A stretch of DNA of 64,000 bases from a virus: positions 1-64,000 of IMG/VR virus record IMGVR_UViG_3300006162_000012. One strand, written 5' to 3'. This document shows, piece by piece, positions 32,393 through 40,383 of this stretch (the first letter of the stretch is position 1; each line of letters opens with the position of its first letter). The position numbers and the translations under genes are program-made. The notes under the pieces are model-generated. The model saw nothing but the letters and a program-made list of their open reading frames with translations. It ran no database searches and was not told the DNA's origin.

Positions 32393-33640
32393 TTAAATGT
32401 AAGCGTAATTGACCGCGATGGACGGAGACGTCAGCGCGGTCGTGTCGCCGGACGCAATCGCGCCGGAAACGGTGTAGGCGATGCCAGAGCTGAAATATAA
32501 TCCGCCCTCTGGCAGGAAGACCGGGATGCTCGCGCCCGCCGTCGCCGGGATGGCGATTGTCAGGACCGAAGCAGTCGACGTCGTCGCGGCGGAATTGTTC
32601 TGCATGTGCAGATAGCCGACGTTCGCCGCGCCGTTGGAAACGTAAAGCATCGTCAAGCGGCCAGCCGACGCCTTGACTTGAGTTACCGCCGCCGTTGTGG
32701 CGGTGATGATCGTCTGGCCGATGGTCTGGCCGTTGGTTGTGGCGTTCGATCCGAGAACCACGCCGCCGCTCGACGTATCCGTCAGGATGCGGCGGGTGTT
32801 CGTTCCGTCCCATGCCAGCGGGACGGGATTCAACGTCGGAGCGGAGCCGACAGCAATGTTGCCGCCGACGGAGAGCGTGCCAGCGACGCCCGCCGTGACG
32901 ATCGCCGTGCCATTCCAGGAGGCGACGTTGTTCGTCGCGGTCGCGGTCGGCACCGACGTCGTGTAAGTGCCCGGCCAAGGCTGCGCGCGGAGATAGGCGA
33001 CCGCCGTCCCCGCCGCCGTGACCGTGATGCGGAAATAGCGCGCGAGGCAGGGGAACGAATAGCCCAAGTTCGCGGCCACCGCCGTCACATACGCGCCCAA
33101 GACGAGCGGAACGCCCGTCAGCGCCGACCACGTCACGCCGTCATTCGAACAAGTGATATTGCCGGCTAGCGCCTGCGTCGTGATGTTGATCGACTCATAT
33201 CCGGTCGTGTCGATCACGATGAATTGGTTGAGAGCGCCATAGATATTGATCGGCGCGGGCGCGTCGCTCAGAATCGTCGCGTTTTGCGCGTCACGCTTTT
33301 CCGGATTGAAAATGCGGACGTTGAGCGCCTCGCCCGTCCCCGAATCCATCACCGCTTCGAGGATGTTTACGCCAGCATACGGCCCGCTCGGATCGCCGAC
33401 GATCGACATCGCGCCGGGCGCGTCGTTGGTCAGCGGCGGCGGGACGGGGAACGGGTTGTTGTTGGCGTCGTAAAGCTCGACCGAAAGCGGGTTGGTCGGG
33501 CTTGTGTCGCCGCCGTCGACATCGACGTTTCCGGTGACGATCTTCACGCGCTGGACGTCGAAGCCGCGCGGCGACAGCGTCTCGGTGTCGACGACCTTTC
33601 CGCCTGAGCCTACGTTTAGCGGTACGCCGCTGTCTGCCAT
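32393..33640 (-). CDS. Virion surface protein (415 aa)
   Basis: A 415-residue beta-rich protein. Residues 1-60 contain a conserved-looking VKIVTGNVDVDGGDTSPTNP motif, and the middle resembles a discoidin/jelly-roll-like binding domain (QFIVIDTTGYESINITTQAL, SNDGVTWSALTGVPL, ARYFRITVTAAGTAVAYLRA). The C-terminus is a second beta domain (RLTMLYVSNGAANVGYLHMQ). It may bind host glycans; this is inferred from pattern only. Confidence 0.5.
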   Translation of the reverse strand: MADSGVPLNVGSGGKVVDTETLSPRGFDVQRVKIVTGNVDVDGGDTSPTNPLSVELYDANNNPFPVPPPLTNDAPGAMSIVGDPSGPYAGVNILEAVMDSGTGEALNVRIFNPEKRDAQNATILSDAPAPINIYGALNQFIVIDTTGYESINITTQALAGNITCSNDGVTWSALTGVPLVLGAYVTAVAANLGYSFPCLARYFRITVTAAGTAVAYLRAQPWPGTYTTSVPTATATNNVASWNGTAIVTAGVAGTLSVGGNIAVGSAPTLNPVPLAWDGTNTRRILTDTSSGGVVLGSNATTNGQTIGQTIITATTAAVTQVKASAGRLTMLYVSNGAANVGYLHMQNNSAATTSTASVLTIAIPATAGASIPVFLPEGGLYFSSGIAYTVSGAIASGDTTALTSPSIAVNYAYI

Positions 33641-33660
33641 GATGCTTCCTTATGCTCCGA

Positions 33661-35049
33661 TCACATCATGATGCGCGTTTGCACGGAGAGAATTTGCGGG
33701 ACGATCGCCGCTTGGGGGATCCACGCACCGACGCTCACGTTCGTAAGATAGGACCATTCAGCGCCGTTCGTGCTTGACCCGCTCAGGCTCACCGAGCCGG
33801 TGGCGGTGGAGTGCGTCGCCCATGCTTGATTTTGGCCCGCGCTATAAGAGATCGGGCCGTCCGCCGCCAGATTGGTCCATGAGACGGCAGACGATACAGG
33901 ATAAGCGCCGGAATTGTTTTCCGAAAAGAAGCCAGCCAACGCCAGCCCGTTGGCGGGGATGGCGAGCGAAATGCTGATCGGATTGACGCCCTGTTGATTG
34001 AGAGTGCTGGCGGTGACGACAGGTCCTCCCGTCGCCGCACCGGTCAGAAACCAGCACTCCAGGCCCCAATCTGGAATGTTGTATGATCCCCAATAGACGA
34101 CCAGTGTGTCCGTCGTCGCCGACGCAAGATCGGCATACCACAATTCCGATCTCTGGACGCCCGAACCGCTGTTGAGCGAGCCGGTGGCCTTAGTCATCGT
34201 CACACCGCCGATGGTCGGCGGTGCGGTGATTTCGACACCCGCGCCGATGAATAGCACGAACGTCGTTCCGGCGGGAATGCTCGGGCTTCCCGCAAGGGCG
34301 CTGCCGAGCAGATTGGTATATGTGTAGCTCGTCGCGCCGCTATAGCCAGGGTTGAGCGCGCCAGGGCTTCCAGGGCACCACGTCGAGATCACTTGAGCGG
34401 CGACCGTCGCCGGATAATAGGCGATATAACCCATGACGCCGTAGTCAAGAGCATCAGGAGAAATGGACGCTGAAACTGCGCCCGACGTTGTCACTTGGGA
34501 TGAGCCGCCCCAGATTTGACCTACGTAGCCGCTTTGTTGGTCTCCGGAGCTGTTCGTGGTGCCCGTCCACGTCGCAGTTTGACTCGCGGACGTCGTTGCG
34601 TATTGCGCCGACGCCAGCACGGCGGCTGACCCCCCGATCGGGACCGGAATTGGTTTTACAAGCGGTTGTGAATGAATGATCTGACCGCCATGCGCGGTCG
34701 CAAAAGCGCCCTGAATGACGGAATAACCGACAAGCACGATAACGCCGACTAGATCGGTCGATCCGTTTCCAACAACGATGTTGCCGCTTGTGCCGGTCGG
34801 GACGAGGGCTTCCCACCAACTATATCCGTTGACGGCGGTCCCGCCAATTATTGTGCCAAAACGCAGCGTTGCCGGCACGCCGCCGATGGTGACCTGAGTA
34901 ACCCCAGCAGAACCACCGCCGCTCATGCTCATGCCAACGACGATCAAACGCGACGGATCAGCGGTTCCGAAATTGAACGCTGAAAATGTGATGGACGACG
35001 CGAGGGGGAAGGCGCTCACCGCGCCGAGCGCCGTCATCGAATAGGCCAT
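33661..35049 (-). CDS. Two-module adhesin-like virion protein (462 aa)
   Basis: The protein has two related beta modules of about 200 residues. Each has an N-terminal strand, a (V/M)T(Q/M)xTIGGVxxT-type turn, a tryptophan-bearing centre and a long Gly/Ser/Ala-rich second half. The second module (from about residue 245: IPAGTTFVLFIGAG, TIGGVTMTKA, ELWYADLASATTDTLVVYW, LECWFLTGAATGGP) is clearly homologous to the protein encoded at 37293-38003. Both genes end in a basic Met-rich tail (RIMM, KRMVMM). It is probably a receptor-binding or decoration protein. Confidence 0.55.
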   Translation of the reverse strand: MAYSMTALGAVSAFPLASSITFSAFNFGTADPSRLIVVGMSMSGGGSAGVTQVTIGGVPATLRFGTIIGGTAVNGYSWWEALVPTGTSGNIVVGNGSTDLVGVIVLVGYSVIQGAFATAHGGQIIHSQPLVKPIPVPIGGSAAVLASAQYATTSASQTATWTGTTNSSGDQQSGYVGQIWGGSSQVTTSGAVSASISPDALDYGVMGYIAYYPATVAAQVISTWCPGSPGALNPGYSGATSYTYTNLLGSALAGSPSIPAGTTFVLFIGAGVEITAPPTIGGVTMTKATGSLNSGSGVQRSELWYADLASATTDTLVVYWGSYNIPDWGLECWFLTGAATGGPVVTASTLNQQGVNPISISLAIPANGLALAGFFSENNSGAYPVSSAVSWTNLAADGPISYSAGQNQAWATHSTATGSVSLSGSSTNGAEWSYLTNVSVGAWIPQAAIVPQILSVQTRIMM

Positions 35050-35052
35050 CGA

Positions 35053-37293
35053 TCAATACCCCGACGCTTGGCCGTAACGGATCAAGCTCGATCCGCCGAA
35101 GCTGACGACCCATTCTTGATAGACGTTCAAGTTTCCCGTCGCATCATTCATGAGGTCGAGCCGACCGGCAGGGAATGTTCCGAGAGTGAACCATGTCGCG
35201 CAATAATCGTCCGATTCCCAAATGCCGTAGACGCCGTTGATCCATCCGAACATGATGATCGCTGGATAGCTTTGCCCGACAGCCGCCTTGCCGAAGCCAT
35301 AGGCGTTCGGTCCAAGGATCGTATAGCTGCCGTTGCTGACGTCGTTCCACGTCGCGCCGCCATCGGTCGAGCGCAGCAATTTCGCCGACGTCGACGGCTG
35401 CGTGGTCGGGTTCATCAAGATCGGGCCGGGGATATAGAACAGGTTTCCGGCGTGCCCAGGCACGGCCTTGATCACGTCGTTGAAGCCGAAATTCGGGTTG
35501 AATGGCCCGGTGCCCGAGAGCATCAACGTCCATGTCGACCCGGCGTCCGTCGAGCGATAAACTCCGTTGCCGCTGAGAAGATAGAACGTGCCGGTGTTGA
35601 CGTGATCGGCGGTCGCCCAACGCGCATGCACCGATTGCGCATAGGCGGGAGTGAACGCGCTACCCGTCGGCAGCGTCGCGGGCGTGAACCAGGTATTTCC
35701 GCCGTCCTGGGTCACATACGCTTTTTGGTCGGCGTAGCTGATCACCACCCAATTGAGCGGCGTCGAGACGGCGATTGAGCCATTGCAGAACGCGGAGCTT
35801 GGCGACGGTTGCACCGGCGCAAGCGTCCAGGTGTTGGACACGCCGCCATCGGTCGCTGTCCAAAGCGTGAGCGGGCCGCCGTCGCCGGTCCCGCCCGCGA
35901 GCGCGACGACGAAATTGGGCGACGACTTCGCATAGTCGTTGCCCATGCCCAGGCGCAGATCATACTGATAATTCGGCCCGTAGCCTTGGGGATAAGTGTT
36001 CGGACTGCTCAAGCACCAGATCGCGCGATCTTCGCACGAGAGCAGCGGATAATATCCTGGCGGCCATGTCACATGCGAGCCGACGAGATTCTCGATGCCG
36101 CCTGTCTGGTCGTAGAACGGCTGATTGATCGTCACGGCTGTGATGCTGTTCGTATACATCACGCCGCAGCCCCAGAAAATCCAGACGCGGCCTGATACGT
36201 TGGGATCGAAGAACGAGTCTCCGTGCGAATAATACCAAGCGCCGCCCGCCAAATGGTAGGCGACGGAAACGTTGTGGTACCACGGCACGCCGGTTGAATT
36301 GTAATCGGTGGTGGACCCGTAATAGCCGTAGTTGCCGCCCCAGGTCGGCGTGCCAGAATTCGCGTTCGTGGATTCGTCGAACAACGTGCCGCCAAGCTCG
36401 ACAACCATATGGCCGGCATTGTTCGGATCGCACGCGATGCCCGCGAGCCCGACGTTGCCGTTCGCCGAGGTGCGGATCGTCGTCCACACGCCCGCAGGCG
36501 AAAGGCGATAGACATTCGGGCCACCGTCGATGGCGTAATAATAGCCATCCGACGCCATCTTGCCTTTTGTGATGGCGGTCGGCGCGCCGCTCGACGCGGC
36601 CCAGGTCGATCCCGCATTCGTCGAGATATAGACGCCGACATTGAAAACCGGGATGATGATGCGATTGGTCTTGCCGCCCGTCGTGCCGCTGGTCTGGTCA
36701 AATGCAATGCCCGGCGCGCCATGCGCGCTCGCGCTCGACGGGATCGTCGAGGGGTTGAGCTTTGTGCACGTCGTCCCGCCGTCGGTCGTGACGTAGATGT
36801 TGCCGTCCGAATCGGAGAAATAGACGACGTTCGCATTGGCCGGATCGACCGCCATCTTCTGGCCTTCGGTCCGGTTCGGGCCGTTGGGGTCAGCGTTAAA
36901 AAGCGTCAAGCACGGACAGATCGCCCATGTGTTGCACTTGTCGGTCGTCTTGATCAGATAGGCGGTGTTAGATTGACCGCCGAAAATCGCGTAGATGATG
37001 CTCGAATTGCTCGGCGCGATGCGCGCTTCCCAACACCCCGACCCATAGAACGGATTGCCGGTGATCGTCGACGGCAGACCGGCTGCATTCCATGCGTTCA
37101 CCCAAGGCGCGCCAAGCGTGACGTTGCCGATGTAGAGCGAATTGACGTCGACGCGGGTGATCATCGTCCCATCGGGGTGCATGTCCCCGCCAGTGCAATA
37201 GCCGCCGCCGCCGATCTTGACCGGATACCAGCCGATCGGATTCGAGCCGGACGAGCCGCCTGACCCATACAGCGCTCGCGTGATGAATCCCAT
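35053..37293 (-). CDS. BNR/Asp-box beta-propeller virion protein (746 aa)
   Basis: Start ATG 37293 overlaps the preceding TAA; upstream in-frame residues belong to the previous gene. The protein has at least five Asp-box motifs (TTDGGTTC, STNAGSTW, TQDGGNTW, STDAGSTW, STDGGATW) spread over 700 residues. This is the hallmark of BNR propellers in sialidases and GH74-type glucanases. Two seven-bladed propellers would fit the length. I cannot identify catalytic residues, so it may be a glycan-binding or depolymerising enzyme. Its location within the head gene module is unusual for a tailspike. Confidence 0.65.
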   Translation of the reverse strand: MGFITRALYGSGGSSGSNPIGWYPVKIGGGGYCTGGDMHPDGTMITRVDVNSLYIGNVTLGAPWVNAWNAAGLPSTITGNPFYGSGCWEARIAPSNSSIIYAIFGGQSNTAYLIKTTDKCNTWAICPCLTLFNADPNGPNRTEGQKMAVDPANANVVYFSDSDGNIYVTTDGGTTCTKLNPSTIPSSASAHGAPGIAFDQTSGTTGGKTNRIIIPVFNVGVYISTNAGSTWAASSGAPTAITKGKMASDGYYYAIDGGPNVYRLSPAGVWTTIRTSANGNVGLAGIACDPNNAGHMVVELGGTLFDESTNANSGTPTWGGNYGYYGSTTDYNSTGVPWYHNVSVAYHLAGGAWYYSHGDSFFDPNVSGRVWIFWGCGVMYTNSITAVTINQPFYDQTGGIENLVGSHVTWPPGYYPLLSCEDRAIWCLSSPNTYPQGYGPNYQYDLRLGMGNDYAKSSPNFVVALAGGTGDGGPLTLWTATDGGVSNTWTLAPVQPSPSSAFCNGSIAVSTPLNWVVISYADQKAYVTQDGGNTWFTPATLPTGSAFTPAYAQSVHARWATADHVNTGTFYLLSGNGVYRSTDAGSTWTLMLSGTGPFNPNFGFNDVIKAVPGHAGNLFYIPGPILMNPTTQPSTSAKLLRSTDGGATWNDVSNGSYTILGPNAYGFGKAAVGQSYPAIIMFGWINGVYGIWESDDYCATWFTLGTFPAGRLDLMNDATGNLNVYQEWVVSFGGSSLIRYGQASGY

Positions 37294-38003
37294 TACATCA
37301 TCACCATGCGCTTGGGCATGAGCAGCGGACTCGAAACGGCAGCCCAAGCCGCCGCGCCATTCGACGAATTATATTGCCAACTCGCCGAAGAACTTGTCCC
37401 GGTGATCGTCGTCGATCCAGTCGTCGTCGAGTGGGCCGCCCAAACCTGGCATACGCCTCCGGACGCCGTGCTTCCATCCTGCGCCGTGCTGCCGCTGAAC
37501 GTCGCCGCAGGGCTTAAAGGAACGGTTCCTGCGAAGGTATAAAATCCCGCGACAGCGACGCCGTTTGTTGGAATTGACAGCGTGACCGTCGGCCCTGCGC
37601 CGCCGATGCCGCTTGCGAAACTTCCCGTCGCGCTCGGACCGCCCGTCGCCGCGCCCGTCAAATACCAGCATTCGATGCCGATATAATTTATCGTCGATGC
37701 CGTGACATGCAAGACAAGCGTGTCGGTGACGGAAGCGCCGCCGATGTCGGCATAATACATGCCCTCGGAAATGTGGCCGTAACCGCCAAAGTCGCTGAAC
37801 AATTTTGTGAGGGTGACGCCGCCAATCGTGATCGGTGAAGGGTCGGAAATCCCGTCGCCATTGCCAAGATAAAGAACGAACGTCGTGTTGGCCGGAATAT
37901 TCACTCCGCCATTGACGTTCGCGAACGTCAATGTCGCGCCGTTCGCGCCGCCATATGATTGGAGCGTCGGGCTTCCCGAGCAATAATTCGAAGAAGCCGC
38001 CAC
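37293..38003 (-). CDS. Adhesin-like module, paralogue of the 33661-35049 protein (236 aa)
   Basis: Read from GTG 38003, immediately after the preceding TAA. Its 236 residues align with the second half of the 462-aa protein: IPANTTFVLYLGNG, TIGGVTLTKLF, MYYADIGGASVTDTLVL, IECWYLTGAATGGP and a closing Ser/Thr-rich segment. The two copies flank the beta-propeller gene, which suggests duplication around that gene or a shared docking function. Confidence 0.55.
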   Translation of the reverse strand: MAASSNYCSGSPTLQSYGGANGATLTFANVNGGVNIPANTTFVLYLGNGDGISDPSPITIGGVTLTKLFSDFGGYGHISEGMYYADIGGASVTDTLVLHVTASTINYIGIECWYLTGAATGGPSATGSFASGIGGAGPTVTLSIPTNGVAVAGFYTFAGTVPLSPAATFSGSTAQDGSTASGGVCQVWAAHSTTTGSTTITGTSSSASWQYNSSNGAAAWAAVSSPLLMPKRMVMM

Positions 38004-38360
38004 TTACTTCGCGTCCTCGACCAACTTCCTCAGCAGCGGATTCGGGATCTCATTCGGGTCTTGCGCGGGGACGACTTGACCGTTGACGTAATATCCCGCC
38101 CCGATCGCGCCGTGCCAGCAATTGTCGCAGCACGCGATCTCCGAGCCATTGTCGGCCATCATCAAGCGCGTGCGGATTTGGCCGCGCTCATGGATCGAGC
38201 GCGGCGTCTCTTCGAAGATCGGCTCCAGGCACCAACGGCAAAAGCGCCGGTCGCTCGGATCGTTGATCTGCGGCGGAAAACGGAACCTCGCCTTGGGAGC
38301 TTCATGCTCCTTGCGAAAGAACGTGTCCGCGTTGCTGAACGGCTTCAAGGGCTCGGTCAA
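38004..38360 (-). CDS. Putative zinc-ribbon protein in head module (118 aa)
   Basis: Read from TTG 38360 with GGAGG upstream. It contains two Cys pairs, FCRWC (about residue 41-45) and CCDNC (about 77-81), about 35 residues apart, consistent with a four-Cys zinc site. The rest is polar with a helical C-terminus (IPNPLLRKLVEDAK). I recognise no family. A DNA-, RNA- or protein-binding zinc module placed among virion genes is odd. Confidence 0.45.
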   Translation of the reverse strand: MTEPLKPFSNADTFFRKEHEAPKARFRFPPQINDPSDRRFCRWCLEPIFEETPRSIHERGQIRTRLMMADNGSEIACCDNCWHGAIGAGYYVNGQVVPAQDPNEIPNPLLRKLVEDAK

Positions 38361-38389
38361 AGTCGCCTCCGTCTTTGATTGCGAGCGCC

Positions 38390-38905
38390 TTATTGCGACT
38401 CATATTCCATGTGCGCACCGATGGCGCCGACCGTGCCGCCCGTGAAGGCGGACAGCGAGATTTCGCCGAACGAGGCGGTGTTGCCGAGGACGGAGATCGT
38501 CTCCTCGACCCTGTTGGCGCGCCAGAAGTAGACGCCGCCGAAGGCGTTGAGCGAGCAATTCTCCAAGTGCAAGGTCGAGGACCGCTGCGGCTTGGTGGTG
38601 GCGTTGGAATTGCCGGTGACGGGCGGAGCGGCGAGCGCGACGGTCGCGGGGTCTTTCGAGGCGTCCGTCTGGCCCGCGCCGAGCGTGTTCGTGCCCGACG
38701 CGACGGTCGAATCGCGCGCAAGGATCATGAACGTCGGCGAGGACGACGAAGCGGCCTGGCCAGAGATCGAGATTTCCCAGATGCGGTTCAACTGCGTGGC
38801 CGATCCGCCTTGCAACAGGAAGGGATAGGTCGCGTCGACCAAGTTGGTCGTGTCCGCCGTGGCGGTCGGGGTCATCGTGGTGACGGAAGTAATGCGACGT
38901 GCCAT
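38390..38905 (-). CDS. Virion protein of the surface block (171 aa)
   Basis: A 171-residue beta-rich protein (AQ-type start MARRITSVTTMTPTATADTT, IWEISISGQAASSSSPTFMI, RVEETISVLGNTASFGEISL). It resembles small decoration proteins found near phage portals. The strand pattern and lack of helices suggest a jelly roll or Ig fold. Exact family unknown. Confidence 0.45.
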   Translation of the reverse strand: MARRITSVTTMTPTATADTTNLVDATYPFLLQGGSATQLNRIWEISISGQAASSSSPTFMILARDSTVASGTNTLGAGQTDASKDPATVALAAPPVTGNSNATTKPQRSSTLHLENCSLNAFGGVYFWRANRVEETISVLGNTASFGEISLSAFTGGTVGAIGAHMEYESQ

Positions 38906-38906
38906 T

Positions 38907-39257
38907 TCATTTTCTCCTGAGGAGTTGATCGGGCACTACGCCCGTTGCCAAAAACTGGTCCTGCAATTTCGCGAACGGAACGCAGGTCCCGGTCATCTTC
39001 ATCTCTGCGCCGCATCCATCGCAGATGTCGTGATCGCAATTCGAGCAATACGCCCGCGCCCTCAAGCGGTCGGGATTCTTCACCACGACCTTCTGGCAAT
39101 GCGAACAGGTGTATGTCGCGCCCTCGAACAATTGACCCGGACCGATGTGCCCGGCCAGCTTTGTGCGGCCAGCCTTGATGAGGTCAGCACCGGTCAAGCC
39201 AGGGCTTTCCCGATGGTCGATCATCAGATAGCCTTCGCGTTCTGACTTTCTGAACAT
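38907..39257 (-). CDS. Zinc-finger-like protein (116 aa)
   Basis: ATG 39257 overlaps the preceding TGA. The centre holds CSHC (about 51-54), CSNC (about 71-74) and CDGC (about 79-82), plus one more Cys, arranged like a zinc ribbon or treble clef (YTCSHCQKVVVKNPDR). It may bind nucleic acid or act as a host-shutoff factor. It is translated with the head genes, which is unusual. No catalytic residues are visible. Confidence 0.5.
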   Translation of the reverse strand: MFRKSEREGYLMIDHRESPGLTGADLIKAGRTKLAGHIGPGQLFEGATYTCSHCQKVVVKNPDRLRARAYCSNCDHDICDGCGAEMKMTGTCVPFAKLQDQFLATGVVPDQLLRRK

Positions 39258-39487
39258 CAGCTCGGTCCATTCGGCGCAAGGACCGCCATCGCGGCCTTCT
39301 CGATTTCAATTTTGTACAAATCGACGTCGTCGATGAAGCCGTTCTCGTCTGCCAATCGGGCGGAGACTTCCTCGATGACGCCGTGCATCTGCATGTCGAC
39401 CTGCGCGCAATAGAGCGCTAGGCCTGCCTTCTGCTCCCGCGTCAGGCGGCGGTGATCGAACCAACGGCCCTTGAGGATAACGACCAT
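39257..39487 (-). CDS. Small helical protein (76 aa)
   Basis: Read from ATG 39487, adjacent to the MuF stop, with AGGA nine bases upstream; a GTG at 39490 is an alternative. The 76 residues form helices (TREQKAGLALYCAQVDMQMH, GVIEEVSARLADENG, DLYKIEIEKAAMAVLA). Unrecognised; perhaps an accessory head-assembly factor. Confidence 0.45.
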   Translation of the reverse strand: MVVILKGRWFDHRRLTREQKAGLALYCAQVDMQMHGVIEEVSARLADENGFIDDVDLYKIEIEKAAMAVLAPNGPS

Positions 39488-40305
39488 CACTCAAATCCTG
39501 GAATAATCGGCTTCGCCCGGCAACGGCAATTGATCAATTCGCCGGGGTAAATGTTGCGTCCTTCATCTGGATCGAACCAGCCCTTCTTGACGTCGTAGCG
39601 GACCTTGTCTCGTCCTGCCTTGAGGTGAGAAGGGCGCGGAACTTTACCGGCGCTGGAGTGCATCCACTGGGCTTCTTTGATTCCTGCTTCAATCTGGCGC
39701 GCCCGCGTGATCGCCGCTGTGGCCTTGTTGTTCTGGTCACGAGCGATCAACGCCGCACGCTTCTTGGTCACGCCGTAGGTGTGTTGGAGCTCCTTGGCCA
39801 ATGGCCCGAGGTCTCCGCCCCGCATGACCGCGCGCATCACCGCGCCTTCGACCGCTTGGAGGTAACGCTGCGGAATGGACTTGATGAGTCCAACGCTCTC
39901 GCCACGCGTCGCGGTCACCACGTCCCGCACAAACGGCGAGACCTTGAATTCGACGGTGAAGCCTCCATCGCGCAAGATCTTCTTCAGCGCGTCCGTCGAT
40001 CGCCGGTCCACCGATTGGGCGAACCACTTGCCCAAATTCTCGGACAAGTCATCGAAGCGTCCGAACCATCTGTCCTGGAGCTTCTTCATCGTGCGCCTCA
40101 AGAAGGCCGCAGGCGTCTCGTCTTGGGCCAATAGGGATGGATTCTGGTTATTCGCCGCCCTCACCCAATAGAGCACCGAGGCATGCATCTCGTTGAGCAA
40201 GCGGAGCACCCGCCGTTGATACTCCGCCGCTATCCCCGCGTTCGGGTTCACCGGGCGCAAGACTCTCGCCTTGCGCAGCTCGGACTTTGTTTTGCGGGGC
40301 TCCAT
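39487..40305 (-). CDS. MuF-like minor capsid/head morphogenesis protein (272 aa)
   Basis: It matches the Mu F/SPP1 gp7 family, minor head proteins bound to the portal that may be ejected with DNA. The conserved C-terminal region is clear: KKRAALIARDQNNKATAAIT, RARQIEAGIKEAQWMHS, RPSHLKAGRDKVRYD and the closing PGELINCRCRAKPI. The N-terminal half is helical. Start ATG 40305 has AGGAG six bases upstream. Confidence 0.85.
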   Translation of the reverse strand: MEPRKTKSELRKARVLRPVNPNAGIAAEYQRRVLRLLNEMHASVLYWVRAANNQNPSLLAQDETPAAFLRRTMKKLQDRWFGRFDDLSENLGKWFAQSVDRRSTDALKKILRDGGFTVEFKVSPFVRDVVTATRGESVGLIKSIPQRYLQAVEGAVMRAVMRGGDLGPLAKELQHTYGVTKKRAALIARDQNNKATAAITRARQIEAGIKEAQWMHSSAGKVPRPSHLKAGRDKVRYDVKKGWFDPDEGRNIYPGELINCRCRAKPIIPGFE

Positions 40306-40383
40306 GCGCGCTCCTCGCGAAGACGAATTGTTCCTGGACGCTGAGGTGGTCTTCGAGCGGGATGTCGAAGAGGGAGAGGGAGA

